A DNA stretch of 64,000 nt from Hymenoscyphus infarciens (lineage: Eukaryota; Ascomycota; Leotiomycetes; Helotiales; Helotiaceae): the NCBI GenBank assembly GCA_001414345.1, contig LLCB01000021.1, forward strand, positions 248,001 to 312,000, read 5' to 3'. How positions within the stretch are numbered: position 1 is the first letter of the stretch; every line of letters begins with the position of its first letter. A model generated the notes under the pieces. The model was given only the letters and a program-made list of their open reading frames with translations, was not told the DNA's origin and did not search any database. Made by a program: the position numbers and the translations under genes. Of the stretch, positions 10,036-21,282 are shown piece after piece.

Positions 10036-12734
10036 TCAGCCTTTCCAGCCATGAAAAGGCCCACTCTCCGTCGACTGAGGCGAAGGCCCACTACTACTTC
10101 CAGTACTCTTCACACTTCCACTTCGTTCGTGCTTAGACTTATTCCGGCTCATAGACAAACTAGGCATGATGCTGCTAAACGCGCTCTTCGAGTTGGGACT
10201 CCTCGCGGTACCCGGCCGGGGTAAAGTAGTTGCGCTATCTTGCAAGTCTCGAACAAATGCCGATGGGAATATACCGAATTTCCCCTTACTAGTCTGTCCG
10301 GACCAACACCATTGATCGACGAATCGATAACCAATCGTAGTAATTCGATCGCCCTTGCTGAACTTTAGCCATCTGCCATCTTTGGCATCTTTGGGCTTGA
10401 AATCCCATTTTGCAATGGCAGTCAAGCTTCCCTGGGAGTTCATGAGCACGTCTTCTTTGTCAGGTATCTGTAAAGAAATTTTGTCTGCTGGAAAACAGCC
10501 TGCAAAATATTAGCAAGAGTATGTTTTCTCCTTCAAATAAGACGCGAGAGGTTTGGGATTAGTTAAGAATATTGCCTACCTCTGTCGCCATCGTGATAAC
10601 CCGTTACCCAAGCACCATTGAACCGATCTGGGAAGGTAATTCCAACAATTCGAGCTCCTGCCGCAAATTTCAATGATGTATTCCCGTCTGGATCTCTAAA
10701 ATACCTCCCAGTCGGTTTTGGATTGAAAGTAGCCGTTGATTGGGCCGATGGCCTACTAGATACCTTCGACGCAATTTCAGATATGCTGAACTGAGAAGAA
10801 TATGGGGTCAGGCTAGTGAAATGAATGTCGAAGTCAACCACATCTTTGTCTTGAAGGCCATAGATAGTGGTGACGCCTGGGACATTTGGTAACGGACGGG
10901 AGTGTCTAGCTAGATGCTGAAATAGCTTAGAGACCGAGAAGAAGACAGTGGCGTCGTGTTCATCAATCGTTTTGTTTTCCTCAATACAAAATACACACTA
11001 GACAATTAGATTGTGTGCTGAAAGAGAGGAAGGGGATACCGACAGCATAGTAGGGCTCTTCGATAGAGGTAGTTTTGATGTGACTCTTCCATAAAAACCT
11101 CTGTCGCCATCTGATCCCACAGTTGCCGTATATTCCGTCACCTAAATAACATTAGCATGTTTTGTCAAATGAGAACTCGGTACACATACGGGCTAGCAAT
11201 TTATCCTTTTCAACGAGCTCCAAAGCAACCTCATAGGCGCAAGTTACACATCGAGCAGAATTAATCGAGCCATAAACACCCTGCTGGCTTTGTTAGCAGC
11301 CGCCATTCAAAAACAGACAAAATACACACCGATGGCTTTTTTACCACCTTAAACCCCATTTGCCCTTTCGACATCATAATTGCTCCCTCACAAAAACCAC
11401 CAAGTCTGTAAAATGAAGCATCATGGACAATTGGGTTATCTACTGATTTCGTTGACGCTGGTGGATTTGGTCGGATAAGGGCTGGCTCTTCCTCTACCAG
11501 CATTTTCTCATTATCGTGATCTACATTGGTTACGACTTCCAGGCCGGACTCAATCCCAGCGCCAAAACCAGGGACCCTGAGAGTTGAGGAAAGGGAAACT
11601 CCAGACGAACCCCAGCTGCCAATATTATCCGAAGTTCGTCGTTCAGCGGCAGGGCTAACTGGCAGGCTTCTTGGAGGAGATGAAAGTTCTTGACTTCCCG
11701 GCCGTTTTGAGTGACGGTCGTAACTGGCAACTGAGCTCCGGGTTGCGTGAGAATATTGACCCTGGCTACGTTGTCTAGTAACCAGAGAATCATAGGTACT
11801 GGAACTGCTTCTGGAAAGACGTGAGTCGGTCGTAGATGTAGAAACCTCGCTATTTCGAGTTTCAATCGACCCGATGGATTGCCTCAGCTCATTTTGGAAC
11901 AAGGCTCTCGACTGCCTTCTTCGCTCTAGGAACTGCTCGTTCTCAGTAAGACGGGAATGGACAATCTCTTTTGGTATCAATGGGCCAATCTCCTCCACCT
12001 CGTTGGACCTTGAGTGGGGTGAGATGGGCGATACTTCGAAAGAAGGGCGTTGGCGCCATTGTGTTGAACCATCGGAACTGTATTGTGAAGGACTTTCAAC
12101 AGCCCAAGGGCTCTGGTGGGGCATTTCCGGTACCTTAGCACGCACTCCAATATCGTCAGGCGAGAAGGGGAATGCTTTTGTCTCGGGTTGTGGGGTATCA
12201 TCCTGTCTTCTCTGAGCTGGTCTCCGGAAATTCTGCAAGCTCCTCTGAAAATGATTATCCCGTAGACGATGGAAAGTCTGTATACAGCTGTCGCGACATT
12301 GTTGTACTTCTTTATCGAGATTGGCAAATGCCTCCGCCTCGAACGAGTCCTCGTCAAAATCCAAGCAAGGGTCAATTCGATCGAAGAGTTTAATCCGGAG
12401 GTCTTTTAGTTGGGCCTGTATCGTTTCTCCAGGGCTGTTAGCACCGGCATTAGGTGGAACGAAATACAAAAATCGAAAGAGACATACGATCCTCCAACAA
12501 GGCTCTCGAGAATGATTCTCGGCCACAGATTTCGGAGCTTTCTTCATAGGCGCCGACGATTGCTTTCGCACTTGCTTCTAAGCTCGATTGCAGAGTCCGG
12601 GACGAGTCGAATATCACTATCGCTTGCTCTCGAGATGCTAAATCGGCAGACCGCGCTGTTCTCTTTGCGAGTTTTATGCCAGACTCAATTGATTTGAGGA
12701 GGCTTGCTACTGGAGGTACAACGTTGGCGCTCAT
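10036..12734 (-). CDS. SH3-domain protein with Cys-containing fungal-specific region
   Basis: There are six exons on the minus strand: 12734 to about 12488, about 12434-11330, 11283 (or 11280)-11190, 11141-11044, 10997-10580 and 10499-10036, about 800 aa. The N-terminus is helical, followed by a long Ser/Arg-rich, probably disordered region. A conserved-looking module follows: YRLGGFCEGA, ARCVTCAYEV, RQRFLWKSHI, then PYYACVFC with HDATVFFSVSKLFQHL. An SH3 domain lies near the end (LTAIAKWDFKPKD to GKFGIFPSAFVRDL), with a Ser-rich tail. CxxC pairs could bind zinc. The intron 1 junction does not resolve cleanly in phase. The intron 4 donor is GTCGGT, chosen because it restores CVFC. The role, perhaps signalling or scaffold, is not known. 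Confidence 0.72.
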
Positions 12735-14126
12735 TCTCCCACACTACCCGTGAGCGGGTTTGTATCGCATAGAGCCTGGCGCGAGGGAAACAATTGAACA
12801 CGGAATATGCGAACAGTATACGAAGTAGGAGAGCAGAAGATAGAAGGTCCAACGGAAAGGAATCGTGAATGCACTGTTTAGATAGAGATGGAACGGGAAA
12901 TGAGGGATGGGGGTTACAACAGTGGTGGGTTGCAGCGCAATACTCTACCGGGTGTCAAGGCTGCGTCTCTGCCCCTCGCACGCCCTGAAAATGGCTGGAT
13001 CTGATTCGAGGAGCACAAAACATTCGTTCAGCTGTAGCTTCGCCGCCATGCAGGTTACGATACTGCTTCGCGGTTGAGTGTCTGCCTGAAGGGGTTGCCG
13101 TGTCACGGGCAAAGGAATCTAACTGGATTGGTATAAAAAACATTTCACCGCTTCCTACTTCAGCTGCCCCACCTGTTCTGCCAAATATATTCCTCCCAAA
13201 AACAGTTAGACTAGTATACGGCAACTTGAGGCAGTGCAAAATTCCAATACCACCGTCAACCCTTTCAAAGAATCAGAGGATCAACTAAAGTGGTAAAATA
13301 CTTATATTAAATAGACCATTAAAAACACGGGTCGAGTTGTTGACAAAAAGATAAAATAGCATCGAATCCTACCTGAATCCTACTCGCTTCGGCTTTCTCC
13401 GAGTTTCAAGTGTACAGGGCACCAAAGGCTAGATTTATTGAGAACACCATAGTGGTGTAAGGTAAGGCGGGAACCCACGTTCGCTTCGCTACGCGAGGTG
13501 GCTCAAAGCAAAAGGGGGATGTGTTGAGGCCCGCACGGATATTTGCTCGCCAATCAGACTTACCCTATATTATTGTTCGTCATATGTGGAGAAATCTTCT
13601 CAGTGGCCGGGCAAATCGGATGTTCAAAGTCACAAATCTCCCTCTCGAGTATAAAAAGTTGGACTCAGTGTGCCGTTGTTGAAAGCGTAGAAAGCACCTT
13701 TCAAATCCTGAAGTGAAAAACTGGTAAGAGCGTATGTTTTGAGAACGCTTCTTTGAATGGTTGGAGAATCGCTCAACATGCCAGCGGTGTCTACCTCGGA
13801 ATCACTGATAAATTCGGAGGCAAATCTACCCTGCTTACAAGAGAAGTGTTTACAAAGTCCTTGGGAAATTGTGGGCATGCATTGCACGGGATAGATTTGA
13901 TTCTTACATGTTTTATGCCCACAGATACTGCTGGCAAGAACGTTCTTTGTTACTTCAAGGCTATTCAATAGATTTTTTATTTCAATATCTAAATTTGAGC
14001 CATGGATTTCCAACCCTCAGAAGCGAGAAACAGTAACAGTAAAAGATAGCTTCCAACCTGAAAACAGCAACACACCCTAACCCCATCTCTTTCCAAGCCC
14101 CAAGAAATAAGCTAGTACACTCTCCT
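12735..14126. other. intergenic, no supported gene
   Basis: Divergent or tail-to-head spacer of about 1.4 kb. Longest open frames (for example around 13630-14013) lack an ATG start and recognisable homology. Confidence 0.4.
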
Positions 14127-14684
14127 CTATTGCACAATTGGCGCATTCGTGTTCTCCTTTCCCAGAATCACCCCAAACTTCCCATGAAGCACATCCAACC
14201 GATAGACCTGAGCAGGATATGCAAGTGTATCCAACAAAAAGTCCGGCCTTTCGAAGAAGTTAAGTCCCCCAGGTCCATTATCATGAGCGTGCCGAGCCTC
14301 AGCATGTGGGAAGGCTTCAAAGATACAGAATGTTGTCTTCGAGTATCTCAGTGCGAACCACTGCAACTTGTTAACATCTACAAGAACCGATGGGCGTTGA
14401 AATGTGCTCTTGGGATCAAAAAGGGGGCAACAAAAGGAAAAGTTGCATACCGGACCTGTCAAAGGTTCCTTGAGAACACCATTGTTGATATCGTGGAGGA
14501 AGCCTTGAAGTGCTTCTTCTTTTCCTGGTTTGGCTTCAAGGTGGATGTAGTATGCTTTCGGACCCGGGGTATCATCTAGACCATTCATTGCGAAGCCGGG
14601 GTGGGAAACATCGTCTTGAGACCAATCTGCTTTGGTATTAGGGTTTGGTGGGAGGTTTGTCGCTGTCGCTGTTGACTCCGCCAT
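14127..14684 (-). CDS. Small ABM-like (dimeric alpha-beta barrel) protein
   Basis: The frame is open without interruption for 185 codons, but 14450-14361 has an intron's ends (GTATGC to TTGCAG, 90 nt). Removing it joins LTGP to WFALRYSKTTFCIFEAFPHAEARHAHDNG, which matches the antibiotic-biosynthesis-monooxygenase-like pattern of a Trp/Phe beta strand followed by IFEAF. Exons are therefore 14684-14451 and 14360-14127, giving 155 aa. Such proteins are small cofactor-free oxygenases or stress-responsive barrel proteins. Substrate is unknown. The 185-aa unspliced form would insert 30 residues into the strand and is less likely to be functional. Confidence 0.65.
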   Translation of the reverse strand: MAESTATATNLPPNPNTKADWSQDDVSHPGFAMNGLDDTPGPKAYYIHLEAKPGKEEALQGFLHDINNGVLKEPLTGPVCNFSFCCPLFDPKSTFQRPSVLVDVNKLQWFALRYSKTTFCIFEAFPHAEARHAHDNGPGGLNFFERPDFLLDTLAYPAQVYRLDVLHGKFGVILGKENTNAPIVQ

Positions 14685-15420
14685 TCTTTCGTACGGTGTC
14701 TAGATTGAAGAGGTATTGAAGTGAGATGGAGGTCGTGTGAAGTGAAATGGCACAGTGACACGGAGGAACACAAGGGAATATATACATTTCTTGTGGTCTA
14801 TTGGAGAAGTCTATTGACGTCGGCATCAATTAAAAGAAGCCTGATGGAAAGCATATGCAACAACTCCAACTTCTTGTTTCGATACAATTACATCTTTAAG
14901 TGGGATAATTGCATGTTGTTGAAAACTTTGGTTGGGGGGCACGTACCGTGTATACGAGAATGCGAGTAAGCGAACCTCTCATTGAGGACACCAAGTACAT
15001 CACGAGGGCCCTGTTATCACCAAACCCAAGGGGTCGTCTCCATGCGGGGATGACGTCAGTCGTGAGTGGTGCAATTTTTCAAATCCGATAGTAAGGTTAA
15101 CAACGCACAGGATTGGAGATATCCACCAATGGTTTGCTGCGTGACCCTAAAACAGGCATGCTGAGAAATATTCCCATTTTTCTCTCGGAGATACTGTCAA
15201 CATGCAGCACGCCAGTGATGAAGCAGTTTATGCGCCTATTCAAAGAAGAGGACAGGTCGTCTTGGTAGACGACGAGGAAGTGCGGTAATGAGGTTGTTGG
15301 CGAATCACTGGAAGTAAATCGGTCGAAATGGTCTACTATACGGAACTTCTTTCCCACTCGATGTAACTACCAATAGCCATCATTTCCCACTTCTAGCTTG
15401 ATATCTGAAGCAGTTCTAAG
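14685..15420. other. intergenic
   Basis: No supported feature. Small open frames here start with non-ATG codons. Confidence 0.4.
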
Positions 15421-16341
15421 TCATCCTTTCTTATCATCTCCACTACTGACCACAGATCCTTCTTTCGCCTTGAACCTCAATTTCAATTGCCCAAGTTCTC
15501 GGTCAAGGGTTTGAGACCCACCCGGGAATGCCTTATCAATGCATCTCGTACCTGCAGGCGTTAGCCCTGGATTATTCTGCATTTTAAAACAAGAGAGCTG
15601 GTCAATTCGAGAACAGTGCGAGTCAAACTTACCTCTGTGTCCTGCATGGTGGCGGCAGATGCGAAAACTGATGCATCATGACTTCCACCGTTTTTCAAAA
15701 AGGAATTTATGCCAACACCAACCGCAAAAACTGCACTGAAAACAGCGAGACCATAGGTAGAATATGAGGAGGTTTCTAGGCTCGTACAAATAGACTGTCT
15801 GAGCTGTCGAGGCTGTAACGTTGGAAGGTTATCGGTTGCTAAAGGTTTTGTTAGCTAGCTGTGTGCCAAGTAAGAAGAGTGTATTCGAGGGGCCATACCA
15901 AAGTAAAAGATCACTCAAAATACTTGGTGTACAATTTAGAGCCCATTCCTCAAGCATATCCGGGGACGAAACAGCTCGGAGGTCGTCTCCCTGGGTGTAG
16001 TTCAAGGCATCATCTGTGCTTGCCGTCATCTTTTGAATCCACTTGTCAATCCAAGCTGCGAGAGCAAGGCTAGTGTTCAAGAATGCGGGTGAAATTTCTT
16101 GGTCCACGTGAGAGACTGTTTCGTTTCGTTCCTCGAGACCATTTGGAATGTCATCCCACTGATTGATATAGCCTATTATATACCGACTTATCTCTTGAAA
16201 GAAAACACCATAGGTGTCATAATCTACTTTCCCAGCTTCGGCATCCTCCTTTCGTACAATATTAATATCAATATTATTGTAAAAGAGATTGACGGTGTTG
16301 AGCCATTCTCTTTTTGAGGTTTCCAATTGAACCAGCGCCAT
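15421..16341 (-). CDS. Hypothetical membrane protein (C-terminal part certain, N-terminus unresolved)
   Basis: Exons 16341-15924, 15838-15633 and 15576-15421 are phase-consistent and give 259 aa. The soluble part contains several N-glycosylation-like NxS/T sites. It is followed by one transmembrane segment (YGLAVFSAVFAVGVGI) and then a short tail with ASVFASAATMQ. Upstream, 16605-16416 has coding-like sequence in one frame (QSNSTFRGEIGYMVLLPTL onward), probably an earlier exon, but its GTGAGA donor is out of phase with the next acceptor at about 16390. The full-length gene is therefore longer, or the gene is damaged at its 5' end. No function can be given. Confidence 0.45.
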
Positions 16342-16415
16342 TGATAAAAGTAGCCATGAAAGAGACAGAAGTATTTTATAACTGACAGGTGTTAAACTCC
16401 AACTCCGATCTCACC

Positions 16416-16605
16416 TGATCTAGGGCAATAAGAATTTCCCCAGTTAGTTGTGAGGGTGTGGGGGAAAGTGTTCTTTCTTGATTGAGCCAGAAGCCGGGTT
16501 TCTGCGTCGCATTCAGAAGATCTCCCTTACCACCTAGGCCATGATCTATCAAAGTGGGCAGTAGCACCATGTACCCAATCTCACCTCGAAATGTTGAGTT
16601 ACTTT
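16416..16605 (-). other. Probable 5' exon or remnant of the 15.4-16.3 kb gene
   Basis: Coding-like minus-strand sequence (GPFNPNQSNSTFRGEIGY, then LIDHGLGGKGDLLNATQ, then GEILIALDQ) ends at a good GTGAGA donor. No start codon or clean upstream exon is visible before it, and phase does not match the downstream exon. Confidence 0.35.
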
Positions 16606-16902
16606 GATTGGGGTTGAAAGGGCCTGCGGACTAAAAAAAGTTTCCCGAATTTCAGTGACGACGTGATATACAAACCACTATTTGATGTAAATTTTGGTTT
16701 GGGGTTTCCCTCAAGTCAATAGTGTCCTGCTTTTGGTGTGAAAAACTCTAGTGAGGGATTCGTAAAATATGTTTATAAGTTACATATATGTGTGTGTTCG
16801 TGTGTACAGAAAGACTAAGCTAATGTGAACAGAACCTCCCCAATTCTAAAGGCGATGTTATTTTAAAATTGCATTCCCAAATGAACATCAACACGCATCA
16901 AT
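16606..16902. other. intergenic
   Basis: AT-rich spacer with a TATATGTGTGTG tract near 16785-16800. Nothing else seen. Confidence 0.4.
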
Positions 16903-17922
16903 TTATAGTTTAGCCCTGCCAGGGAATAGTTTTCCCCTCACAACCTTCTTAACTTTCTCAACAGGCAACGCGGATACCCTTCTCCTCAGCCATACTTTAT
17001 CTTGCTCCAGGCCTTGCCAGATCATTGCTTCAGTCCCCTCGACGACCTTCCATCCTTCTCCTCGGGCTATTTTTGCAATCGCCGTGTCTGGGGAAGAATG
17101 ATAGCACATCTCCAACAAAACTCCTTTGTTCTCTTTACCGAGAAACTCCTTGATGATGGCTCTGGTCTCGAGTTCGGCTGGCTTGCTGGGTGGGAAATCC
17201 GGGATGGCGGAAACGACGACGTGGGGAACTGGAAGAGCTTTTGCTTTTGCTAAGGAGGGAACATAATATAGGTTGTCTCCAAATCCTTGAGCTTTACACT
17301 CCGATATCACCTGGTGGCATTCTGCAGGTTCCCTATTGACGAGATAAACCTCACTGCACTCAAGATAAGTTTTGAGAGCATATACGGCAGCACGACAAGT
17401 CCCCCCGCCTCCAATTACCATTCCCGGTTTCCCTTTCACGTTGGCGGCTTGTGCTGGTGTGATGTTTTGAAGTATGGCTTCTCTAATTCCGATACAATCC
17501 GTGTTAGTTCCGCAAAGTAACCGCTTTCCGCTTGGTGAGTTGCGGAGGAAAACTGTGTTGATGGCCCCAATGGCTTCGCCTTCTGGAGTTAACATGTCGA
17601 GGTGTGGCATAATAGCCACTTTGAATGGCATGGTTACTGAGGCTCCGAAGAATTTTGGGGATTGCATAAGTGCGAGACATGGCTCGAGAGTTTGAGATGG
17701 ATAGAGGTGTTGCTCGTAATTTAGACCGACGGAGTTGTAGATGGTGCCATGAAGGAGAGGAGAAAGTGAGTGAGCGATTGGGTAGCCAAAGAGGTAGGAA
17801 ACTTTGTCGAGGTGGTCTGTTGATGGTATTGGAGGTGCAAGTTGTGTGTTGGTTTGCTTTTTGGTTACCCCTGTGGCTGCAGCGGGTGAGGTACTAAGGG
17901 TTACGAGGGCTGAGGAAGACAT
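16903..17922 (-). CDS. qutB: Quinate/shikimate dehydrogenase (quinate catabolism)
   Basis: An uninterrupted 339-aa frame on the minus strand begins at ATG 17922. It carries the shikimate-dehydrogenase substrate-binding signature (LFGYPIAHSLSPLLHG), the catalytic lysine in TMPFK, AIGAINTVF, TNTDCIGI and an NAD-binding GGGGTCRAAVYAL loop. The C-terminal segment VVEGTEAMIWQGLEQ is the SDH C-terminal helix. The free-standing form, with no AROM domains, plus the neighbouring permease and dehydroshikimate dehydratase indicate the catabolic QutB/QA-3 type, which oxidises quinate to 3-dehydroquinate and shikimate to 3-dehydroshikimate. It is transcribed divergently from the permease gene. Confidence 0.88.
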   Translation of the reverse strand: MSSSALVTLSTSPAAATGVTKKQTNTQLAPPIPSTDHLDKVSYLFGYPIAHSLSPLLHGTIYNSVGLNYEQHLYPSQTLEPCLALMQSPKFFGASVTMPFKVAIMPHLDMLTPEGEAIGAINTVFLRNSPSGKRLLCGTNTDCIGIREAILQNITPAQAANVKGKPGMVIGGGGTCRAAVYALKTYLECSEVYLVNREPAECHQVISECKAQGFGDNLYYVPSLAKAKALPVPHVVVSAIPDFPPSKPAELETRAIIKEFLGKENKGVLLEMCYHSSPDTAIAKIARGEGWKVVEGTEAMIWQGLEQDKVWLRRRVSALPVEKVKKVVRGKLFPGRAKL

Positions 17923-19305
17923 TTTCGGGGTATTTGACTTGGGTTGTCGGGAAAGGGGAAGGTTGATGTTCGGCTATTATTCGTTTTGTTTGCAAAGAAG
18001 AAGTGACTGGTATGATGTTGAGAGTAAGGTGTTATTGTCTCTAACTTCCTCAATTTGAGATATAATATCAAATTTCAAGGAGAGACTAGGTGGATGTCTC
18101 GAAAGTCTTCTGGTGATACTGGGAGTATAACGTAAACCAAATGCGTTATAAGTGTTCAACCGGTGAACGCGTAAGGGGTGATGCGGTCCGGAACCAATCG
18201 ATATTTGGTTCTACTGATTTGGTTCTGGGATACGGAATCGACAGCCGCGAAACTTGATAACGTCCCCGTTATTCCGAACTGCACGACAAGCTGGTCTTCC
18301 GGTCACAAGGTGCCGGGAGCAAGAATTCAAAAGATCGACGGGGTTTTTGACTTCAATTTGAGAAGTTTTCAACCCAAACCACCCAAATTAACAAGGAATA
18401 GACAAGAGAGTTTGCTGCAACAAAGATTAAAACCCTTAATAATCTCGTGCTAGAGGAAATCAAGTGTAGAATATGCAGACGCAGTCTTGAGGTCTTGGAG
18501 GCTTTGAATGTAGGAGACGTAGCGGAAAGAAAGAGAAGATCACTATTCGACTTCGAATGAAAGGTCGTGAGGAGAGCAGGTGCAGAGGAGGTTGTTGCGT
18601 TTAGCTGACCAGCGCCCTGCAAAGCAGCGTAAGTGGGAACCGACCTTTTCTTGTAATTCTTTACCCGCTGTAACGAAGTAGATGTTGAGGGGTGAGCCGG
18701 CTGGCGGAACTTCGGATATTCCTCAATTGAAGGCTTTCTCCCTTGAACAGAACATATCCAACCCAGCAACATTCCCACTTTGATATCACGAGGTTGCAAC
18801 AGAAACACACTCTCCATCACTGCATAACTCGGGTCCCCGCGCTCTAATTCCGTCCATTTCTGGAGTGTGGAGTTCTGGAGTACCCCATTGAATGATTTCC
18901 CCGGTGTTCCTTGCGCCTGTCGGAAGAATCTTCAACCATCATAAACGCGTCCTTGGTTCTCTTATCACGAATCAGCAAGTCAGGTCTAATAGAATTATGA
19001 TTATGTGGGCTATCTTCCCCAGTATGGACCCGAATTAACCCCAGACTACCCCTGGCCTGGCAGAGTGGGTTCAAAAAATCTCCCAGGTCTGTCATCTCTA
19101 TAAGACAAGTCTGCCGTTACGAGTTGTCCCTTTCTTCTTCTGAGACTATTTTCCGCTATCAACTTTCTTTGCATTTGGTTGCTTGGGTTGTCGCTTCTTT
19201 AGCATTACATGGGATTATTTGAGCAGAGTTTTTCCCCCTCGCTATCGAGCTCCACTGTGGATAAGAGACATCGTCAGAGAAAATTTGTGAAAATTATCAT
19301 TCAAA
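17923..19305. promoter_or_regulatory. Divergent intergenic region of qutB and qutD
   Basis: About 1.4 kb between the divergently transcribed dehydrogenase and permease genes, so it should hold the control sites of both. A GGATAA half-site is visible near 19259. I did not find a full palindromic QutA/QA-1F-type site by eye. Minus-strand open frames at about 18353-18817 are not supported. Confidence 0.4.
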
Positions 19306-21282
19306 ATGGGTCTGCTCACGTTGAAAGAAGGTATGTGAATGATGGGGAGAAAGGTTTGAGTACACAACTAATATATTAAAGATCGTCCAACGCCTCCATG
19401 CGTTTATAATGTATGTTCCGAGCCCTCCGATTTCGGGTTCCATTTCAATAATATCAAGCAACGCTATGACTGAGGCTGACTTTCTACTTTCTTTAAGGCC
19501 CGTGTTTATGCTTGTGCTGCAGTGTAAGTCCTTACCAGAAAGCAAAAGAACATACAATGCTGACCAAATAACAGTGCATCATTCTGCGCCGTTATGATCG
19601 GTTATGATTCCGCATTCATTGGAGGAACACTGGCACTCAACAGTTTTAAAAGCGAATTCAACTGGTCACAATACAGCACGGCCGAAGCAGATTTGATCAC
19701 GGAAAATATCGTGTCCTTGTACCAAGCCGGAGCCTTCTTTGGAGCCTTCCTTGCATATGCTGCTGGTCACTACCTGGGAAGAAAGAAGGGTCTCCAAATT
19801 TTCTCCGGGGTTTTCATTCTAGGAGCTGGTCTTATGTTGGGTGCAAATGGCGAGAGAGGACTTGGATTGATCTATGGAGGTAGAGTTTTGGCTGGAATTG
19901 GCGTTGGAGCGGCGTCCAACTTGACACCAATTTACGTATCCGAGCTAGCGCCTCCTGCCATCAGAGGAAGACTAGGTAAGCTGCACTGTTCTGAATCTTG
20001 AAAACTCATTCTAATGACGAAAAAGTTGGCTTGTACGAATTAGGTTGGCAGGTTGGAGGAGTTGTAGGCTTCTGGATTAACGTAAGTCAAGAATAGCAGT
20101 GTTCCTATCGCTTAGAAGCTGGCTAACTCTGCATAGTATGGTGTCTCCGTAACCATGAAAGAAAGCCACTCCCAATGGATTATTCCTTTCGCGATCCAAA
20201 TCATTCCAGCTGGCATCATGTTTGTCGGACTATTTTTCATCAAGGAATCGCCTCGGTGGCTCATGACCCGCGGAAACAGAGAAGAGGGTCTAAAAAACCT
20301 TTGCTGGATCCGAAAGCTGGGCACAAACGACATGTATATGCTCGAGGAGGTCTCTGCTATCGATGCTGCACTTGAGGCTCAACAATCCAGTGTCGGTCTC
20401 GGGTTTTGGCAACCGTTCAAAACTCTCTACAACGACCGCAAAGTTGCTTATAGATTCTTCCTCGGATGCTCTCTTTTCTTTTGGCAAAATACCTCTGGCA
20501 TCAACGCAATCAACTATTACTCCCCTACGGTTTTCAAGAGTATTGGCGTCACCGGAACCAACACCAGTCTTCTTACTACGGGCGTCTTTGGTATTGTCAA
20601 GGCCCTCATGACACTTGTTTGGTTATTCTTCCTCATCGACAATCTTGGTCGACGAAACCTGCTTATGATTGGTGCTTTTGGTGGAGCTATTTGTCTTTAT
20701 TATGTCGGTGCATACATTGCGATTGCAGACCCAGAAAACAATCCTACCGTGGGCGGAAAGATGTCTAGTGGTGGAATCTCCGCGATGGCCTTCTTTTACC
20801 TTTGGACGATATTTTACACTCCATCATGGAACGGCACGCCATGGGTTTACAACTCTGAGATGTTTCCACAAAACGTCCGCACCCTCGGGCAAGCATTCGC
20901 TGCTGCTTCAAATTGGCTGTTCAATGTAAGTCTACTTCCACGATCTCCATGAAACCCAATCTAAAGATCATAGTTCCTTATTGCACGTTTCACCGAGCAG
21001 ATGTTTACTAAGATGAAGTTCGGCGTATACTTCTTCTTCGCTTCTCTCATGATTTGCTCCATCGTCTTCGTTTTCTTCCTCTTGCCCGAGACGAAGAGTG
21101 TTCCACTTGAGAGCATGGATAGACTCTTCAGCAAGGAGTTGGTACCACGTCACGCTCACTCTATCGTCATGAGGGAGTTAAGCGAGGACGAGGCACAGTT
21201 CCGTACCAACGTCAAGGGCAGTGGGCTTACGCTGGACAAAGATGAAATGGGAGAGAACAAGCAACATGTGGAGAAAGTTTAG
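19306..21282 (+). CDS. qutD: Quinate permease (MFS sugar-porter family)
   Basis: The seven exons are 19306-19330, 19382-19410, 19498-19523, 19575-19975, 20026-20081, 20137-20925 and 20974-21282. They keep phase and give 544 aa. The start MGLLTLKEDRPTPP leads into VYACAAVASFCAVMIGYDSAFIGG. Sugar-porter signatures follow: GRKKG after helix 2, GRVLAGIGVGAAS, the ESPRWL motif after helix 6, and PETKSVPLE after helix 12, with twelve hydrophobic helices in all. This matches QutD/QA-Y quinate permeases, and its neighbours support import of quinate by proton symport. The very small first exons are typical of this family. Confidence 0.88.

Noticed and set aside
13630..14013. 127-codon minus-strand frame
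   Set aside because: It has no ATG (starts with TTG), no domain, and a competing frame on the other strand.
18353..18820. 155-codon minus-strand frame between qutB and qutD
   Set aside because: It has no recognisable domain and low-complexity composition, and lies in a divergent promoter region.
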